DNA of 64,000 bases from Scandinavium goeteborgense (lineage in GTDB: Bacteria; Pseudomonadota; Gammaproteobacteria; Enterobacterales; Enterobacteriaceae): positions 1,736,001 to 1,800,000 of the forward strand of contig NZ_CP054058.1 of assembly GCF_003935895.2 (NCBI RefSeq), read 5' to 3'. Below are positions 1 through 8,264 of this stretch, piece after piece (positions within the stretch are counted from its first letter, which is position 1; each line of letters opens with the position of its first letter). The position numbers and the translations under genes were made by a program. A model generated the notes under the pieces. The model had not been told where the DNA came from. It ran no database searches and saw only the letters and a list, made by a program, of their open reading frames with translations.

Positions 1-2513
1 CCCGTCGGATTAGTGAGGGGTTGCGTGGCATCAATGGTGATATGTGCGGTGCATTGTTGAGTCGGCGCATCTCCCCATTTGATCAACAGCTGCGTATTTT
101 CGCCAATCCCCGCCAAATAGAGGGTGCTGGTGTCGTCGACAATACCGGTGACACCCTGAACATTGGCACTGGCGATGGCGCCAAAGGGAACTGGCCGGTT
201 CTGGGATCGTGAAAGTGTAATCAGCGCCCGATAGCCGACGCGGGCCTCAAGCGTGGCAGCAACCGCAGCACTACGGCTGGGAATGGCGGTAAGGGTGGTC
301 GCGTTGGTATCAACGTCGTCAGGTAAGCTGGTGGTATCTACGCGGATATTATTGATTTGATAGGGCGTCAGCGACGGAATAATGGCGTTGCCAAAGGTAT
401 CCGTTGATACACCGCGCTGATTCTGGAAGCGAATACCCGAGGCGCCCCCAGCATTAACAATCGCAAAGGTGTCACCCAGCGGTTGGGACAGCGTTACGCC
501 ATGAGGGTGAGCGACGATTGCGCCGCTTATTCCATAGCTCAGCTGCTGAGAATTGTCAGAGGAATAATAGTAGCCGCTGTTAAGGTTGGCATATTGTGAA
601 CGGTAGCTGCCATAGACGCTGCTGCTGCTCTCTCCATCGTGATTACTGCGACTCTGCTGCAGCGAGTAGCTCAACCGCTGATCGTCTAAAAGTGTGCCGT
701 TGACACCCACGTTTTGCCGGGTATCGCCCCCTTTGCTACTGCTGATATTATAACTGGCCCAACTGTTCGGCAGCCACTTGCTGAGCGGTACGCTAAAGCC
801 AAACGACACCATCTGGTCAGTGTCGTCGTCATCGATTTTATTGTAGGTGTATGCGAGATGAAAACTCATGCCATACAGCGTTCGGTTGAGACCGGCTGAC
901 AGGCTGCGTTCTTTTTGACTGGTGTTCCAGTAATCTTGCTGGTAGCCGCTCAGGTAAAGGCTACTGCCGAGCACGTTCTGACTCACGCTGAGCTGCAATC
1001 GATTTTGCTTGTTATAACGAAACTGCAAATCTTCGTCGCTGGCGTCATATTTCTGATTTGCATCGGCGAAATTGTAATAACCCTGCGTCGAATAGCGATA
1101 GCCCGCGAGGGTGAAGTTGGTATCGGTGGTGTCAACTTTACCGGTATACATCAGACGCAAGGAGTGACCGGTGCTGGTCTCGTCGTTGTCGAGACGGGCA
1201 TGTGACAGAGTAATATCGCCGGAGACCGATCCTAAGGATCCCAGCGCGAGGCCCGTTCCGGCGTTGGCCGCATAATAATCTTCTGATGCAGTAACCCCCC
1301 CATACAACGTCGAAATATTATTCAGACCATAAACAACGCTCCCCTGAGAAAACAGCGGTTCATTGGCGTCAGTCCCGTCATCCGCGCGATAGCGCGCGAC
1401 GGTTGCCTCATACTTGATTTGCCCGGGACGCAGCATCAGCGCCAGGCTGGAATAAGGCTGCGTGAATTTATGCTCGGTGCCATCGGCCTCTTTGACAGTC
1501 ACTTCCAAATCGCCGCTGTTGGTGGTCGAGTAGAGGTCCTTAATTTCGAAGGCGCCTGGTGCGACACTGGCCTGATAGATCAGATAGCCGTTCTGGCGAA
1601 CCGAAATTTCCGCATTACTGGTTGCAGTGCCACGGATCGTTGGGGCAAAGCCACGCTGGCTGAAGGGAAGCATATCTTCATCGGTGGCGATATTGACCCC
1701 GTTGTACTGAATGCTGTCAAACACATCGCCTCGGGTATTGTTTTCCCCGGCGGTAAACTGTGCTTTGAGAATATCGATATCATGCGCCACCCAGCTGTTA
1801 ATGCTTTGCCACGTGCTCGAGTCCTCAGATTGGCTCCAGGTCGAATAGTTGCGCATCCGCCAGCCACCCAAGTTTGCACCACTACGAAGATTAAGGTACT
1901 GGTTGGCGTCGGTTTCATTGTCGCTGTCGGTCTGCTGGGTTCCGGAAAAGGAATAATCAGCAAAGGCGCTTGGAACACCGTCTTCCCAGCTTGAAGGGTC
2001 AATGTAGTCACGGCCCTCATTGCTGATCGCCGCCTGCGGCATACTGATGTTTAAACTCATGCTGTTAAAATCAAAACTGGCCGATGCAGCCGGAATAAAA
2101 TCGCCGAGTGGTTTCGTTAACGGTTTGTCCGCAGGTTGTTTGGCAAGCTCGGGATAGGCATCAATTCTGATCCCCCATTTTCTTAGCTGGTCAGGGGAGA
2201 GTGAAGGGATTAAAGCCCCATCTTCATCGTTAGTATATGAAAGCGATGTCTCCTCAATCTTTTGTTTGTTCATCATAATGACAGTGGGGTAAACACCCGG
2301 TAGCTGCGCGTTGCTCTTGGAGAACAACGAAAGGTCGACGTCTGCCTGGGACTGCGCATCACCTTCAAGCGAGGAGGGGGAGAAATAGTAATCGCGCGCG
2401 CCTGCGTCGACGGAGGTCAGCAGCAGCACCCCTGCAAGATAGTGCAGGTGAGAAGCGGGCTTTCTCACGAGAATAGGCAATAACGGGCGTCCAAAGATTA
2501 TGTCGCGATTCAT
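1..2513 (-). CDS. Fimbrial outer-membrane usher, 3' end cut by window edge
   Basis: FimD/PapC-family usher, the outer-membrane pore that receives chaperone-bound pilin subunits and threads the growing fimbria to the cell surface. The frame is open for 837 codons from ATG at 2513 to the left edge. It shows a secretion leader of about 40 residues ending near VDAGA, then the usher N-domain beginning DYYFSPSSLEGDAQSQADVD, a long beta-barrel rich in Tyr/Ser/Asn, and a C-terminal region (VSTDTFGNAIIPSLTPYQ, then a Cys near the end) typical of the family. Ushers are usually 800-870 residues, so probably only about 20 residues are missing. The start overlaps the chaperone stop by 4 nt (ATGA), which implies translational coupling. 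Confidence 0.93.
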   Translation of the reverse strand, partial: MNRDIIFGRPLLPILVRKPASHLHYLAGVLLLTSVDAGARDYYFSPSSLEGDAQSQADVDLSLFSKSNAQLPGVYPTVIMMNKQKIEETSLSYTNDEDGALIPSLSPDQLRKWGIRIDAYPELAKQPADKPLTKPLGDFIPAASASFDFNSMSLNISMPQAAISNEGRDYIDPSSWEDGVPSAFADYSFSGTQQTDSDNETDANQYLNLRSGANLGGWRMRNYSTWSQSEDSSTWQSINSWVAHDIDILKAQFTAGENNTRGDVFDSIQYNGVNIATDEDMLPFSQRGFAPTIRGTATSNAEISVRQNGYLIYQASVAPGAFEIKDLYSTTNSGDLEVTVKEADGTEHKFTQPYSSLALMLRPGQIKYEATVARYRADDGTDANEPLFSQGSVVYGLNNISTLYGGVTASEDYYAANAGTGLALGSLGSVSGDITLSHARLDNDETSTGHSLRLMYTGKVDTTDTNFTLAGYRYSTQGYYNFADANQKYDASDEDLQFRYNKQNRLQLSVSQNVLGSSLYLSGYQQDYWNTSQKERSLSAGLNRTLYGMSFHLAYTYNKIDDDDTDQMVSFGFSVPLSKWLPNSWASYNISSSKGGDTRQNVGVNGTLLDDQRLSYSLQQSRSNHDGESSSSVYGSYRSQYANLNSGYYYSSDNSQQLSYGISGAIVAHPHGVTLSQPLGDTFAIVNAGGASGIRFQNQRGVSTDTFGNAIIPSLTPYQINNIRVDTTSLPDDVDTNATTLTAIPSRSAAVAATLEARVGYRALITLSRSQNRPVPFGAIASANVQGVTGIVDDTSTLYLAGIGENTQLLIKWGDAPTQQCTAHITIDATQPLTNPT

Positions 2514-3202
2514 CCTTGACCGATCTCCACGCTATATTTTTCCGTCGCGTTACCGTAGTCAGTAATGCACCGCCAGTTTACGTTTTGCCCACTGGCTGAG
2601 GATGGTAGTGGCAGACTGATGGTACTTTTAGGGGCAACGATATCGGCCTCTTTTACGGCTATGCTCCCCACATGCACGTTATCAAACACGCTGTAATATT
2701 CGCCTTTGTTGACCACTTGCAGCATCGTGCCCTGACGGGTAAAACGCAGATTTTTGCAGTTCTCGCCGGCAAGGCCTTTTAAGCCTTTTGGTCGCCAGAA
2801 CAGCTTCAGACGGGTTTTGTAGATCAGCCGCAGCACGTTTTTGCTCTCGTCGTCCTTAGCGACGGCCGGAATAGTGCGTACGTTCAGCCAAAATAGGGAT
2901 TCTCTGTCTTCAGGAAGCGATGCCCCGAACCAGGCAATACGTAGATTTTGCTCTTTTTGTGGGTCAAGACGGAACAGTGGCGGGGTAACAATAAAGGGGC
3001 CGCGGGTTTTACCATCGCCAGTATCTGTCCATGACTGGATCAACCAGGGCAATTCTTTCTCCTGGTTGATCAATGGCAATGCCACTTCTTTTTTTTTGGC
3101 ATCATAAATAATGCGCGTTCGCCCAACCTGAATACCCGCGGCATGGCTTGATGAAATAAACGACAGTAAAAAGCATAATGCCGCAGATAAAAAAACACGC
3201 AT
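2510..3202 (-). CDS. Periplasmic fimbrial chaperone (PapD/FimC family)
   Basis: 230-residue periplasmic chaperone that caps pilin subunits by donor-strand complementation and delivers them to the usher. A signal peptide ends at about residue 21 (SSSHAA). The mature protein starts with the family's beta-strand pattern (GIQVGRTRIIYDAKKKEVAL) and has the usual subunit-binding basic residues (R near position 28, K near 100). The conserved FIVTPPLFRLDP and LPEDRESLFWLNVRTIPA segments follow. The neighbours are the pilin upstream and the usher downstream, in the classical subunit-chaperone-usher order. The assignment to the family is firm; the fimbrial type is not recognised. Confidence 0.93.
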   Translation of the reverse strand: MRVFLSAALCFLLSFISSSHAAGIQVGRTRIIYDAKKKEVALPLINQEKELPWLIQSWTDTGDGKTRGPFIVTPPLFRLDPQKEQNLRIAWFGASLPEDRESLFWLNVRTIPAVAKDDESKNVLRLIYKTRLKLFWRPKGLKGLAGENCKNLRFTRQGTMLQVVNKGEYYSVFDNVHVGSIAVKEADIVAPKSTISLPLPSSASGQNVNWRCITDYGNATEKYSVEIGQG

Positions 3203-3251
3203 AGTATTTTCACCTCTGATAAATCAATAGCGAACTATTTGCGATAGCAAT

Positions 3252-3273
3252 AAGCCAGGGTGGTACCTGGCTT
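3252..3273 (-). terminator. Hairpin between pilin and chaperone, possible attenuator
   Basis: Perfect 8-bp stem (AAGCCAGG / CCTGGCTT) with a 6-nt loop, in the gap between the pilin stop (3346) and the chaperone start (3202). No long T-run follows on the minus strand. Hairpins here in fimbrial operons often make the pilin message more abundant than the chaperone/usher message; that role is inferred. Confidence 0.45.
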
Positions 3274-3345
3274 AATATATTATTAAGTAAACCTGGTTTT
3301 TATGAGTAAGTCGCGGGCGGGTAAATGATTGCCGACAACAGAAAA

Positions 3346-3927
3346 TTAACGATAAACAATATTTACTGTCATATCAGCATCAGCTGGACCTGCCGTCACA
3401 ACATCGGCAAACGACTGATATCGGGCATTAAACTTTGCCTTCACTATATTGCCGGCAACGCTAGGGAGGTCAACATAGACTTGACCCTCGGCGCCATCAA
3501 ACGTCAGATGCTGACTGTCTTTTCCTTCCGGTGATACGGCAATGCCGACACCCGTAGCAGCAGTGGTACCGGTGGTCGTGATGGTGCTGACATCTAACAA
3601 GGACGTTGAGTTGGTTAGGGTGGTGACGCCGGTAAACGTCAACTGGACGGCGGGCAGGCCCGTACTGGTAACAGGGCAGTCGGCGAGAGTGATTGTAAAC
3701 GGTGTGAGGTCACTTTCAGCACCCGAGGCATCAAAAGCGGTGGTGATATAGGTGCCCAAAGGTACCGTACTGTCAGTCCCGTCGGTGCCTTGAATTTCAC
3801 AACTTGGTTCAATTATTTCACCCGTAAAATGAATAATGCCTGCATTATTTTGTGCTGCATGGGCATTTATACCGCTCAGTGTTAGTAGTGTGGTTAATAC
3901 TATTGCTGGTTTGAATATTATGTTCAT
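3346..3927 (-). CDS. Type 1-like major fimbrial subunit
   Basis: Secreted pilin of 193 residues. I place the start at ATG 3927, because an AAGGGA Shine-Dalgarno stands just upstream and the protein then opens with a clean signal peptide (MNIIFKPAIVLTTLLTLSG to NAHA). A start at 3963 is open but adds an unlikely hydrophilic lead. The mature protein begins with GIIHFTGEIIEPSCEI, the FimA-family N-terminal strand with its cysteine. The partner cysteine is in LADCPV. It ends in an alternating hydrophobic strand with penultimate Tyr (MTVNIVYR), the donor/chaperone recognition strand. It is very Thr/Ser-rich. It is first in the operon and followed by a hairpin before the chaperone. Confidence 0.9.
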   Translation of the reverse strand: MNIIFKPAIVLTTLLTLSGINAHAAQNNAGIIHFTGEIIEPSCEIQGTDGTDSTVPLGTYITTAFDASGAESDLTPFTITLADCPVTSTGLPAVQLTFTGVTTLTNSTSLLDVSTITTTGTTAATGVGIAVSPEGKDSQHLTFDGAEGQVYVDLPSVAGNIVKAKFNARYQSFADVVTAGPADADMTVNIVYR

Positions 3928-4377
3928 GGAAATCCCTTTTGTGAAATAAATGAAATGATTCACCCATAAAATCGCGCTGATTATAGGCTAATAAAATTGC
4001 AGGAGTAAACGAGTGATTCTGCAAAAGAGGTGGTTTGTATTTTGACGTTGCCAGACATGTTAAGAAGTATGTGATTTAATGATCTGCGCGATGAATGTAT
4101 TACTCATTAATTATATAATTAATAGATCTGTTTTGAGCCATGTTAAGCAGGAATCTTATATACGAAAGTCATTAATGTAACTTTTTGTTATTGTCTGGTC
4201 GAAACTTCACCGTTCAAAATATAACGTGAAGATCGACCCGGAAATAACCGCCCCGAAACAATGCGTTGTTGAGCCAGACAAACAGCCTAAAAAGCACCGA
4301 ATTGAGGGGCTTTTCCACCCATTGGTCGCCCGGCGCTCTGGCATGATGGCAGCACTCACCGTACCGGGGCAGGCCAC
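3928..4377. other. Divergent intergenic region, fimbrial operon / flhBAE
   Basis: 450 bp without a convincing gene; it must contain both divergent promoters. It holds an 18-bp AT-only perfect palindrome (4106-4123) and AT-rich sequence on the fimbrial side. Nearer flhB, AAATA-type motifs around 4216-4250 (ATATAACG and GAAATAACCG) loosely resemble FlhDC half-sites, as expected for a class II flagellar promoter, but I cannot call a site securely. Short frames that run into flhB have no start signals and look like shadows. No long flanking inverted repeats suggest a fim-type switch. Confidence 0.5.
4106..4123. repeat. 18-bp AT-only palindrome
   Basis: The sequence ATTAATTATATAATTAAT reads identically on both strands. 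It sits in the fimbria/flhB intergenic region, about 180 bp upstream of the pilin start. It could be a regulator or nucleoid-protein site; no known operator matches. Confidence 0.5.
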
Positions 4378-5532
4378 GTGGCAGACGAAAGCGATAACGA
4401 CGACAAAACAGAAGCCCCCACACCCCAACGACTCGAAAAGGCGCGAGAAGACGGGCAGATCCCGCGCTCGCGCGAGCTGACCTCCTTCCTGATTTTGCTG
4501 GTTGGTGTGTGTGTGCTGTGGTTTGGTGGAGAATCGTTGGCGCGCAGGCTGGCGGGTTTGTTGTCGTCCGGGCTGCATTTTGACCACAGCATTGTTAACG
4601 ATCCCAACCTTATCCTGGGCCAAATCATTTTGCTGCTCAAGCAGGCGATGCTGGCGCTGCTGCCGCTGATTGTGGGCGTGGTCGTGGTGGCGATCCTCGG
4701 CCCGGTAATGCTGGGCGGCCTGGTGTTTAGCCCCAAATCGCTGGCCTTTAAATTCGATAAACTGAATCCGTTTCCGGGCATTGCAAAGATGTTTTCTGCG
4801 CAGTCGGCCGCAGAATTGCTGAAGGCGATACTCAAATCGGTGCTGGTGGGTTGCGTCGCGGGAATATTTGTCTGGGTGCACTGGCCAGACATGATGCGCC
4901 TTATCAGCGAGTCGCCGATGACGGCGATGGGCAACGCGCTGAATCTGGTCGGATTATGCGCCTTACTGGTGGCGTTGGGCGTGATCCCGATGGTCGGGTT
5001 CGACGTCTTCTTCCAGATTTTTAGCCACATCAAAAAATTGCGCATGTCTCGCCAGGATATCCGTGACGAATTTAAACAGAGCGAAGGCGACCCGCACGTT
5101 AAGGGGCGTATACGTCAGATGCAGCGCGCGGCGGCACGGCGTCGCATGATGACGGATGTGCCGAAAGCGGACGTGATTGTGACCAACCCGACGCATTACG
5201 CGGTCGCGTTAAAATATGAAGAAAACAAAATGAGTGCGCCAAAAGTAGTGGCGAAGGGCGCGGGGTTGGTGGCGCTGCGCATTCGTGAGCTTGGCGAAGA
5301 AAACCGTATCCCGGTTTTACAGGCTCCGCCGCTGGCACGAGCGCTCTATCGCCATGCTGAAATTGGTCAACAGATCCCCGGCACGCTGTACGCCGCAGTG
5401 GCTGAAGTGCTGGCCTGGGTCTGGCAACTCAAACGCTGGCGTCTGGCGGGCGGCATGCCTCCGAAGAAACCTGATAATTTGCCGGTGCCTGAAGCACTGG
5501 ATTTTTTGAATGAGAATGACACTGATGGCTAA
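4378..5532 (+). CDS. flhB: Flagellar export apparatus protein FlhB
   Basis: 384-residue inner-membrane component of the flagellar type III export gate. It switches substrate specificity from rod/hook to filament proteins. The start is GTG. The N-terminus (ADESDNDDKTEAPTPQRLEK) matches the family, then four membrane segments span roughly residues 30-210. The cytoplasmic domain has the self-cleaving NPTH motif at residues 270-273, where cleavage falls between Asn and Pro. Length agrees with E. coli FlhB (382). It is first gene of flhBAE and its end overlaps flhA by 8 nt. In E. coli cheZ lies just upstream; here the neighbour is a fimbrial operon. Confidence 0.98.
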   Translation: MADESDNDDKTEAPTPQRLEKAREDGQIPRSRELTSFLILLVGVCVLWFGGESLARRLAGLLSSGLHFDHSIVNDPNLILGQIILLLKQAMLALLPLIVGVVVVAILGPVMLGGLVFSPKSLAFKFDKLNPFPGIAKMFSAQSAAELLKAILKSVLVGCVAGIFVWVHWPDMMRLISESPMTAMGNALNLVGLCALLVALGVIPMVGFDVFFQIFSHIKKLRMSRQDIRDEFKQSEGDPHVKGRIRQMQRAAARRRMMTDVPKADVIVTNPTHYAVALKYEENKMSAPKVVAKGAGLVALRIRELGEENRIPVLQAPPLARALYRHAEIGQQIPGTLYAAVAEVLAWVWQLKRWRLAGGMPPKKPDNLPVPEALDFLNENDTDG

Positions 5533-7603
5533 TTTAGTCGCAATGCTGCGTCTGCCCACAAGCTTCAAATCGACCCAATGGCAAGTGCTTGCCGGGCCGA
5601 TCCTCATCCTGCTGATCCTGTCGATGATGGTTCTGCCGCTTCCGGCATTCATCCTCGACCTGTTGTTTACCTTCAATATTGCGCTGTCGATCATGGTGCT
5701 GCTGGTGGCGATGTTTACCCAGCGCACCCTCGAATTTGCCGCGTTCCCGACGATCTTGCTGTTTACCACGCTGTTACGCCTGGCGCTGAACGTTGCGTCG
5801 ACCCGTATCATTTTGATGGACGGACATACCGGGGCCGCTGCGGCGGGGAAAGTGGTGGAGGCCTTTGGCCACTTCCTGGTCGGCGGTAACTTTGCCATCG
5901 GTATCGTGGTGTTCGTGATCCTCGTGATCATCAACTTCATGGTTATCACCAAAGGGGCTGGGCGTATTGCCGAAGTGGGCGCGCGTTTTGTGCTGGACGG
6001 GATGCCAGGCAAACAGATGGCAATCGACGCTGACCTTAACGCCGGGCTGATTGGTGAAGAAGATGCCAAACGTCGCCGCTCGGAAGTGACCCAGGAAGCG
6101 GACTTCTACGGCTCTATGGACGGCGCGAGTAAGTTTGTTCGTGGTGATGCCGTCGCCGGTATTTTGATCATGGTGATTAACGTGATCGGCGGCCTGTTGG
6201 TGGGCGTGTTGCAGCACGGTTTGTCGCTGGATAAAGCCGCAGAATCCTACACGCTGCTGACTATCGGTGACGGCCTGGTGGCGCAGATCCCGGCGCTGGT
6301 AATCTCTACCGCAGCGGGCGTGATCGTCACCCGCGTGGCCACCGATCAGGACGTCGGCGAGCAGATGGTGGGCCAGCTGTTCAGCAATCCGCGCGTCATG
6401 ATGCTGAGTGCTGCGGTACTGGGCCTGCTCGGCCTGGTGCCGGGCATGCCGAACTTTGTGTTCCTGCTGTTTACCGCCGCACTGCTCGGCCTGGCCTGGT
6501 GGTTACGCGGTCGTGAACAGCAGGCGCCAGCGGAAGCGGCTCCGGTGCGCACGCAGGAAAATCCGCAGGCCGTCGAAGCGACATGGAACGACGTGCAGCT
6601 GGAAGATACGCTGGGCATGGAAGTGGGTTATCGCCTGATCCCGATGGTGGATTCTCAGCAGGACGGGGAGCTGTTGGGCCGCATCCGTTCTATTCGTAAG
6701 AAATTCGCACAGGAGATGGGTTTTCTGCCGCCGGTGGTTCACATCCGCGACAACATGGATTTACCGCCTGCGCGCTACCGTATTCTGTTAAAAGGCGTGG
6801 ATATCGGCAGCGGCGATGCCTATCCGGGACGCTGGCTGGCGATTAACCCGGGCACTGCGGCAGGCACACTTCCCGGTGAGCCGACGGTCGATCCGGCGTT
6901 TGGTCTGGCCGCTATCTGGATTGAGAGCGCGCTGAAAGAGCAGGCGCAAATCCAGGGCTTTACGGTGGTGGAAGCCAGTACCGTGGTTGCCACCCATCTC
7001 AACCATCTGATTAGTCTCCACTCGGCTGAATTGTTTGGTCGTCAGGAAGCGCAGCAGCTGCTCGACAGGGTCACGCAGGAAATGCCGAAGCTGACCGAAG
7101 ATCTGGTGCCGGGCGTGGTGAATCTGACCACGCTGCACAAAGTGCTGCAAAATCTGCTGGATGAGAAAGTCCCGATTCGCGATATGCGCACCATTCTTGA
7201 AACGCTGGCGGAACATGCGCCGGTGCAGACCGATCCGCATGAACTGACCAACGTGGTGCGTGTGGCGCTCGGCCGGGCTATCACGCAGCAGTGGTTCCCG
7301 GGGAACGGTGAAGTGCAGGTGATTGGCCTCGATACACCGCTGGAACGCCTGCTGCTTCAGGCATTACAAAACGGTGGCGGGCTGGAACCAGGTCTGGCTG
7401 ACCGACTGTTAGCGCAGACGCAGGAAGCGCTTTCTCGTCAGGAAATGCTCGGTGCACCGCCGGTGCTGCTGGTGAATCATGCCTTGCGTCCGCTGCTGTC
7501 GCGCTTCCTGCGTCGTAATCTGCCGCAGCTGGTAGTACTGTCGAATCTAGAGCTGTCGGACAACCGTCAGATCCGTATGACCGCGACCATCGGAGGCAAA
7601 TAA
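5525..7603 (+). CDS. flhA: Flagellar export gate protein FlhA
   Basis: 692-residue inner-membrane FHIPEP-family protein forming the nonameric export gate that binds chaperone-substrate complexes. I start it at ATG 5525, which gives the E. coli length and begins MANLVAMLRLP; an earlier ATG at 5510 is possible. About eight membrane segments fill residues 20-310, with the highly conserved cytoplasmic loop GAGRIAEVGARFVLDGMPGK near residues 145-165. The rest (from about residue 330) is the soluble domain. It overlaps flhB by 8 nt and its stop shares a base with the flhE start (TAATG), so the three genes are translated as a coupled unit. Confidence 0.98.
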   Translation: MANLVAMLRLPTSFKSTQWQVLAGPILILLILSMMVLPLPAFILDLLFTFNIALSIMVLLVAMFTQRTLEFAAFPTILLFTTLLRLALNVASTRIILMDGHTGAAAAGKVVEAFGHFLVGGNFAIGIVVFVILVIINFMVITKGAGRIAEVGARFVLDGMPGKQMAIDADLNAGLIGEEDAKRRRSEVTQEADFYGSMDGASKFVRGDAVAGILIMVINVIGGLLVGVLQHGLSLDKAAESYTLLTIGDGLVAQIPALVISTAAGVIVTRVATDQDVGEQMVGQLFSNPRVMMLSAAVLGLLGLVPGMPNFVFLLFTAALLGLAWWLRGREQQAPAEAAPVRTQENPQAVEATWNDVQLEDTLGMEVGYRLIPMVDSQQDGELLGRIRSIRKKFAQEMGFLPPVVHIRDNMDLPPARYRILLKGVDIGSGDAYPGRWLAINPGTAAGTLPGEPTVDPAFGLAAIWIESALKEQAQIQGFTVVEASTVVATHLNHLISLHSAELFGRQEAQQLLDRVTQEMPKLTEDLVPGVVNLTTLHKVLQNLLDEKVPIRDMRTILETLAEHAPVQTDPHELTNVVRVALGRAITQQWFPGNGEVQVIGLDTPLERLLLQALQNGGGLEPGLADRLLAQTQEALSRQEMLGAPPVLLVNHALRPLLSRFLRRNLPQLVVLSNLELSDNRQIRMTATIGGK

Positions 7604-7995
7604 TGCGTCATTTATTATGGCTTCTGGCGCTACCGTTGATGGCACAGGCGGCAGGTGAGGGCGCCTGGCAGGCCAGCAGCAGAGGCGTGATGCTCAGTCA
7701 TCGGGGCGAATCTATGTCGTCCTCACCGCTGGTGTCATCGCAACCGGCCAGCGGGCTGGTGACGATGATCGCCTGGCGTTACACGCTGATTGGCCCTACA
7801 CCCGCCGGGCTGCGGGTGCGTTTATGCTCGCAAACTCGCTGCGTTGAACTCGACGGCCAAAGCGGTAATACGTGGGGGTTACAGAATATCCCGGCGTCGG
7901 AACCGCTGCGTTTCGTCTGGGAAGTGCCGGGCGGTGGACGACTGATTCCCGCGCTCAATGTTCAGAGCAACCAGGTTATTGTCAATTACCGCTAA
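7603..7995 (+). CDS. flhE: Flagellar protein FlhE
   Basis: 130-residue periplasmic protein with a short signal peptide (MRHLLWLLALPLMAQA). FlhE is reported to act as a plug or chaperone limiting proton leak through the export gate, and it affects swarming. It contains a cysteine pair (CSQTRC) near residues 67-72. It directly follows flhA with a one-base overlap and is the last gene of the operon. E. coli has argS next; here an accessory island intervenes. Confidence 0.95.
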   Translation: MRHLLWLLALPLMAQAAGEGAWQASSRGVMLSHRGESMSSSPLVSSQPASGLVTMIAWRYTLIGPTPAGLRVRLCSQTRCVELDGQSGNTWGLQNIPASEPLRFVWEVPGGGRLIPALNVQSNQVIVNYR

Positions 7996-8069
7996 TGCAA
8001 ACCCTTTCCTTCTCAACCCTCTGACCTGTCTGCAATCTGCTGGCAGGTTCGCAATTTTGACCTCTCCTT

Positions 8070-8098
8070 TTGAATCAATCAAAACGTTGTTTTATAAA
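8070..8098 (+). promoter_or_regulatory. Promoter of the transporter/GH105 operon with embedded KdgR box
   Basis: A -35 element TTGAAT (8070-8075), a 17-bp spacer and a -10 element TATAAA (8093-8098). Inside the spacer and overlapping the -10 lies AATCAAA-N6-TTTTATA (8077-8096), a near-palindrome that departs by about one base per arm from the KdgR consensus AATRAAA-N6-TTTYATT. KdgR bound here would block RNA polymerase. The remaining 7996-8264 region, a leader of about 160 nt, shows no gene. Confidence 0.62.
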
Positions 8099-8264
8099 TC
8101 AGTGAAGCACGTAGTCTGACTCTTTGTGTTTTTGCCATCTCCAACGACTAACTGGCAGAAACGAAAAGGTTTAACCGTCGGCATCACTCTACTGTAGCCG
8201 TGTAAGGGCCTTCTCTGTACCAGATGAGGCGGGCTTTCCTGATAAAAACACGGGATTTACGGCA

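Noticed and set aside
1419-1994. Open frame of 191 codons on the plus strand
   Set aside because: It is antisense to the usher, whose frame reads as an uninterrupted family protein; composition has no protein-like features.
3928-4377. A fim-type invertible promoter switch
   Set aside because: I could not find paired inverted repeats at switch-like spacing, and no recombinase gene is adjacent.
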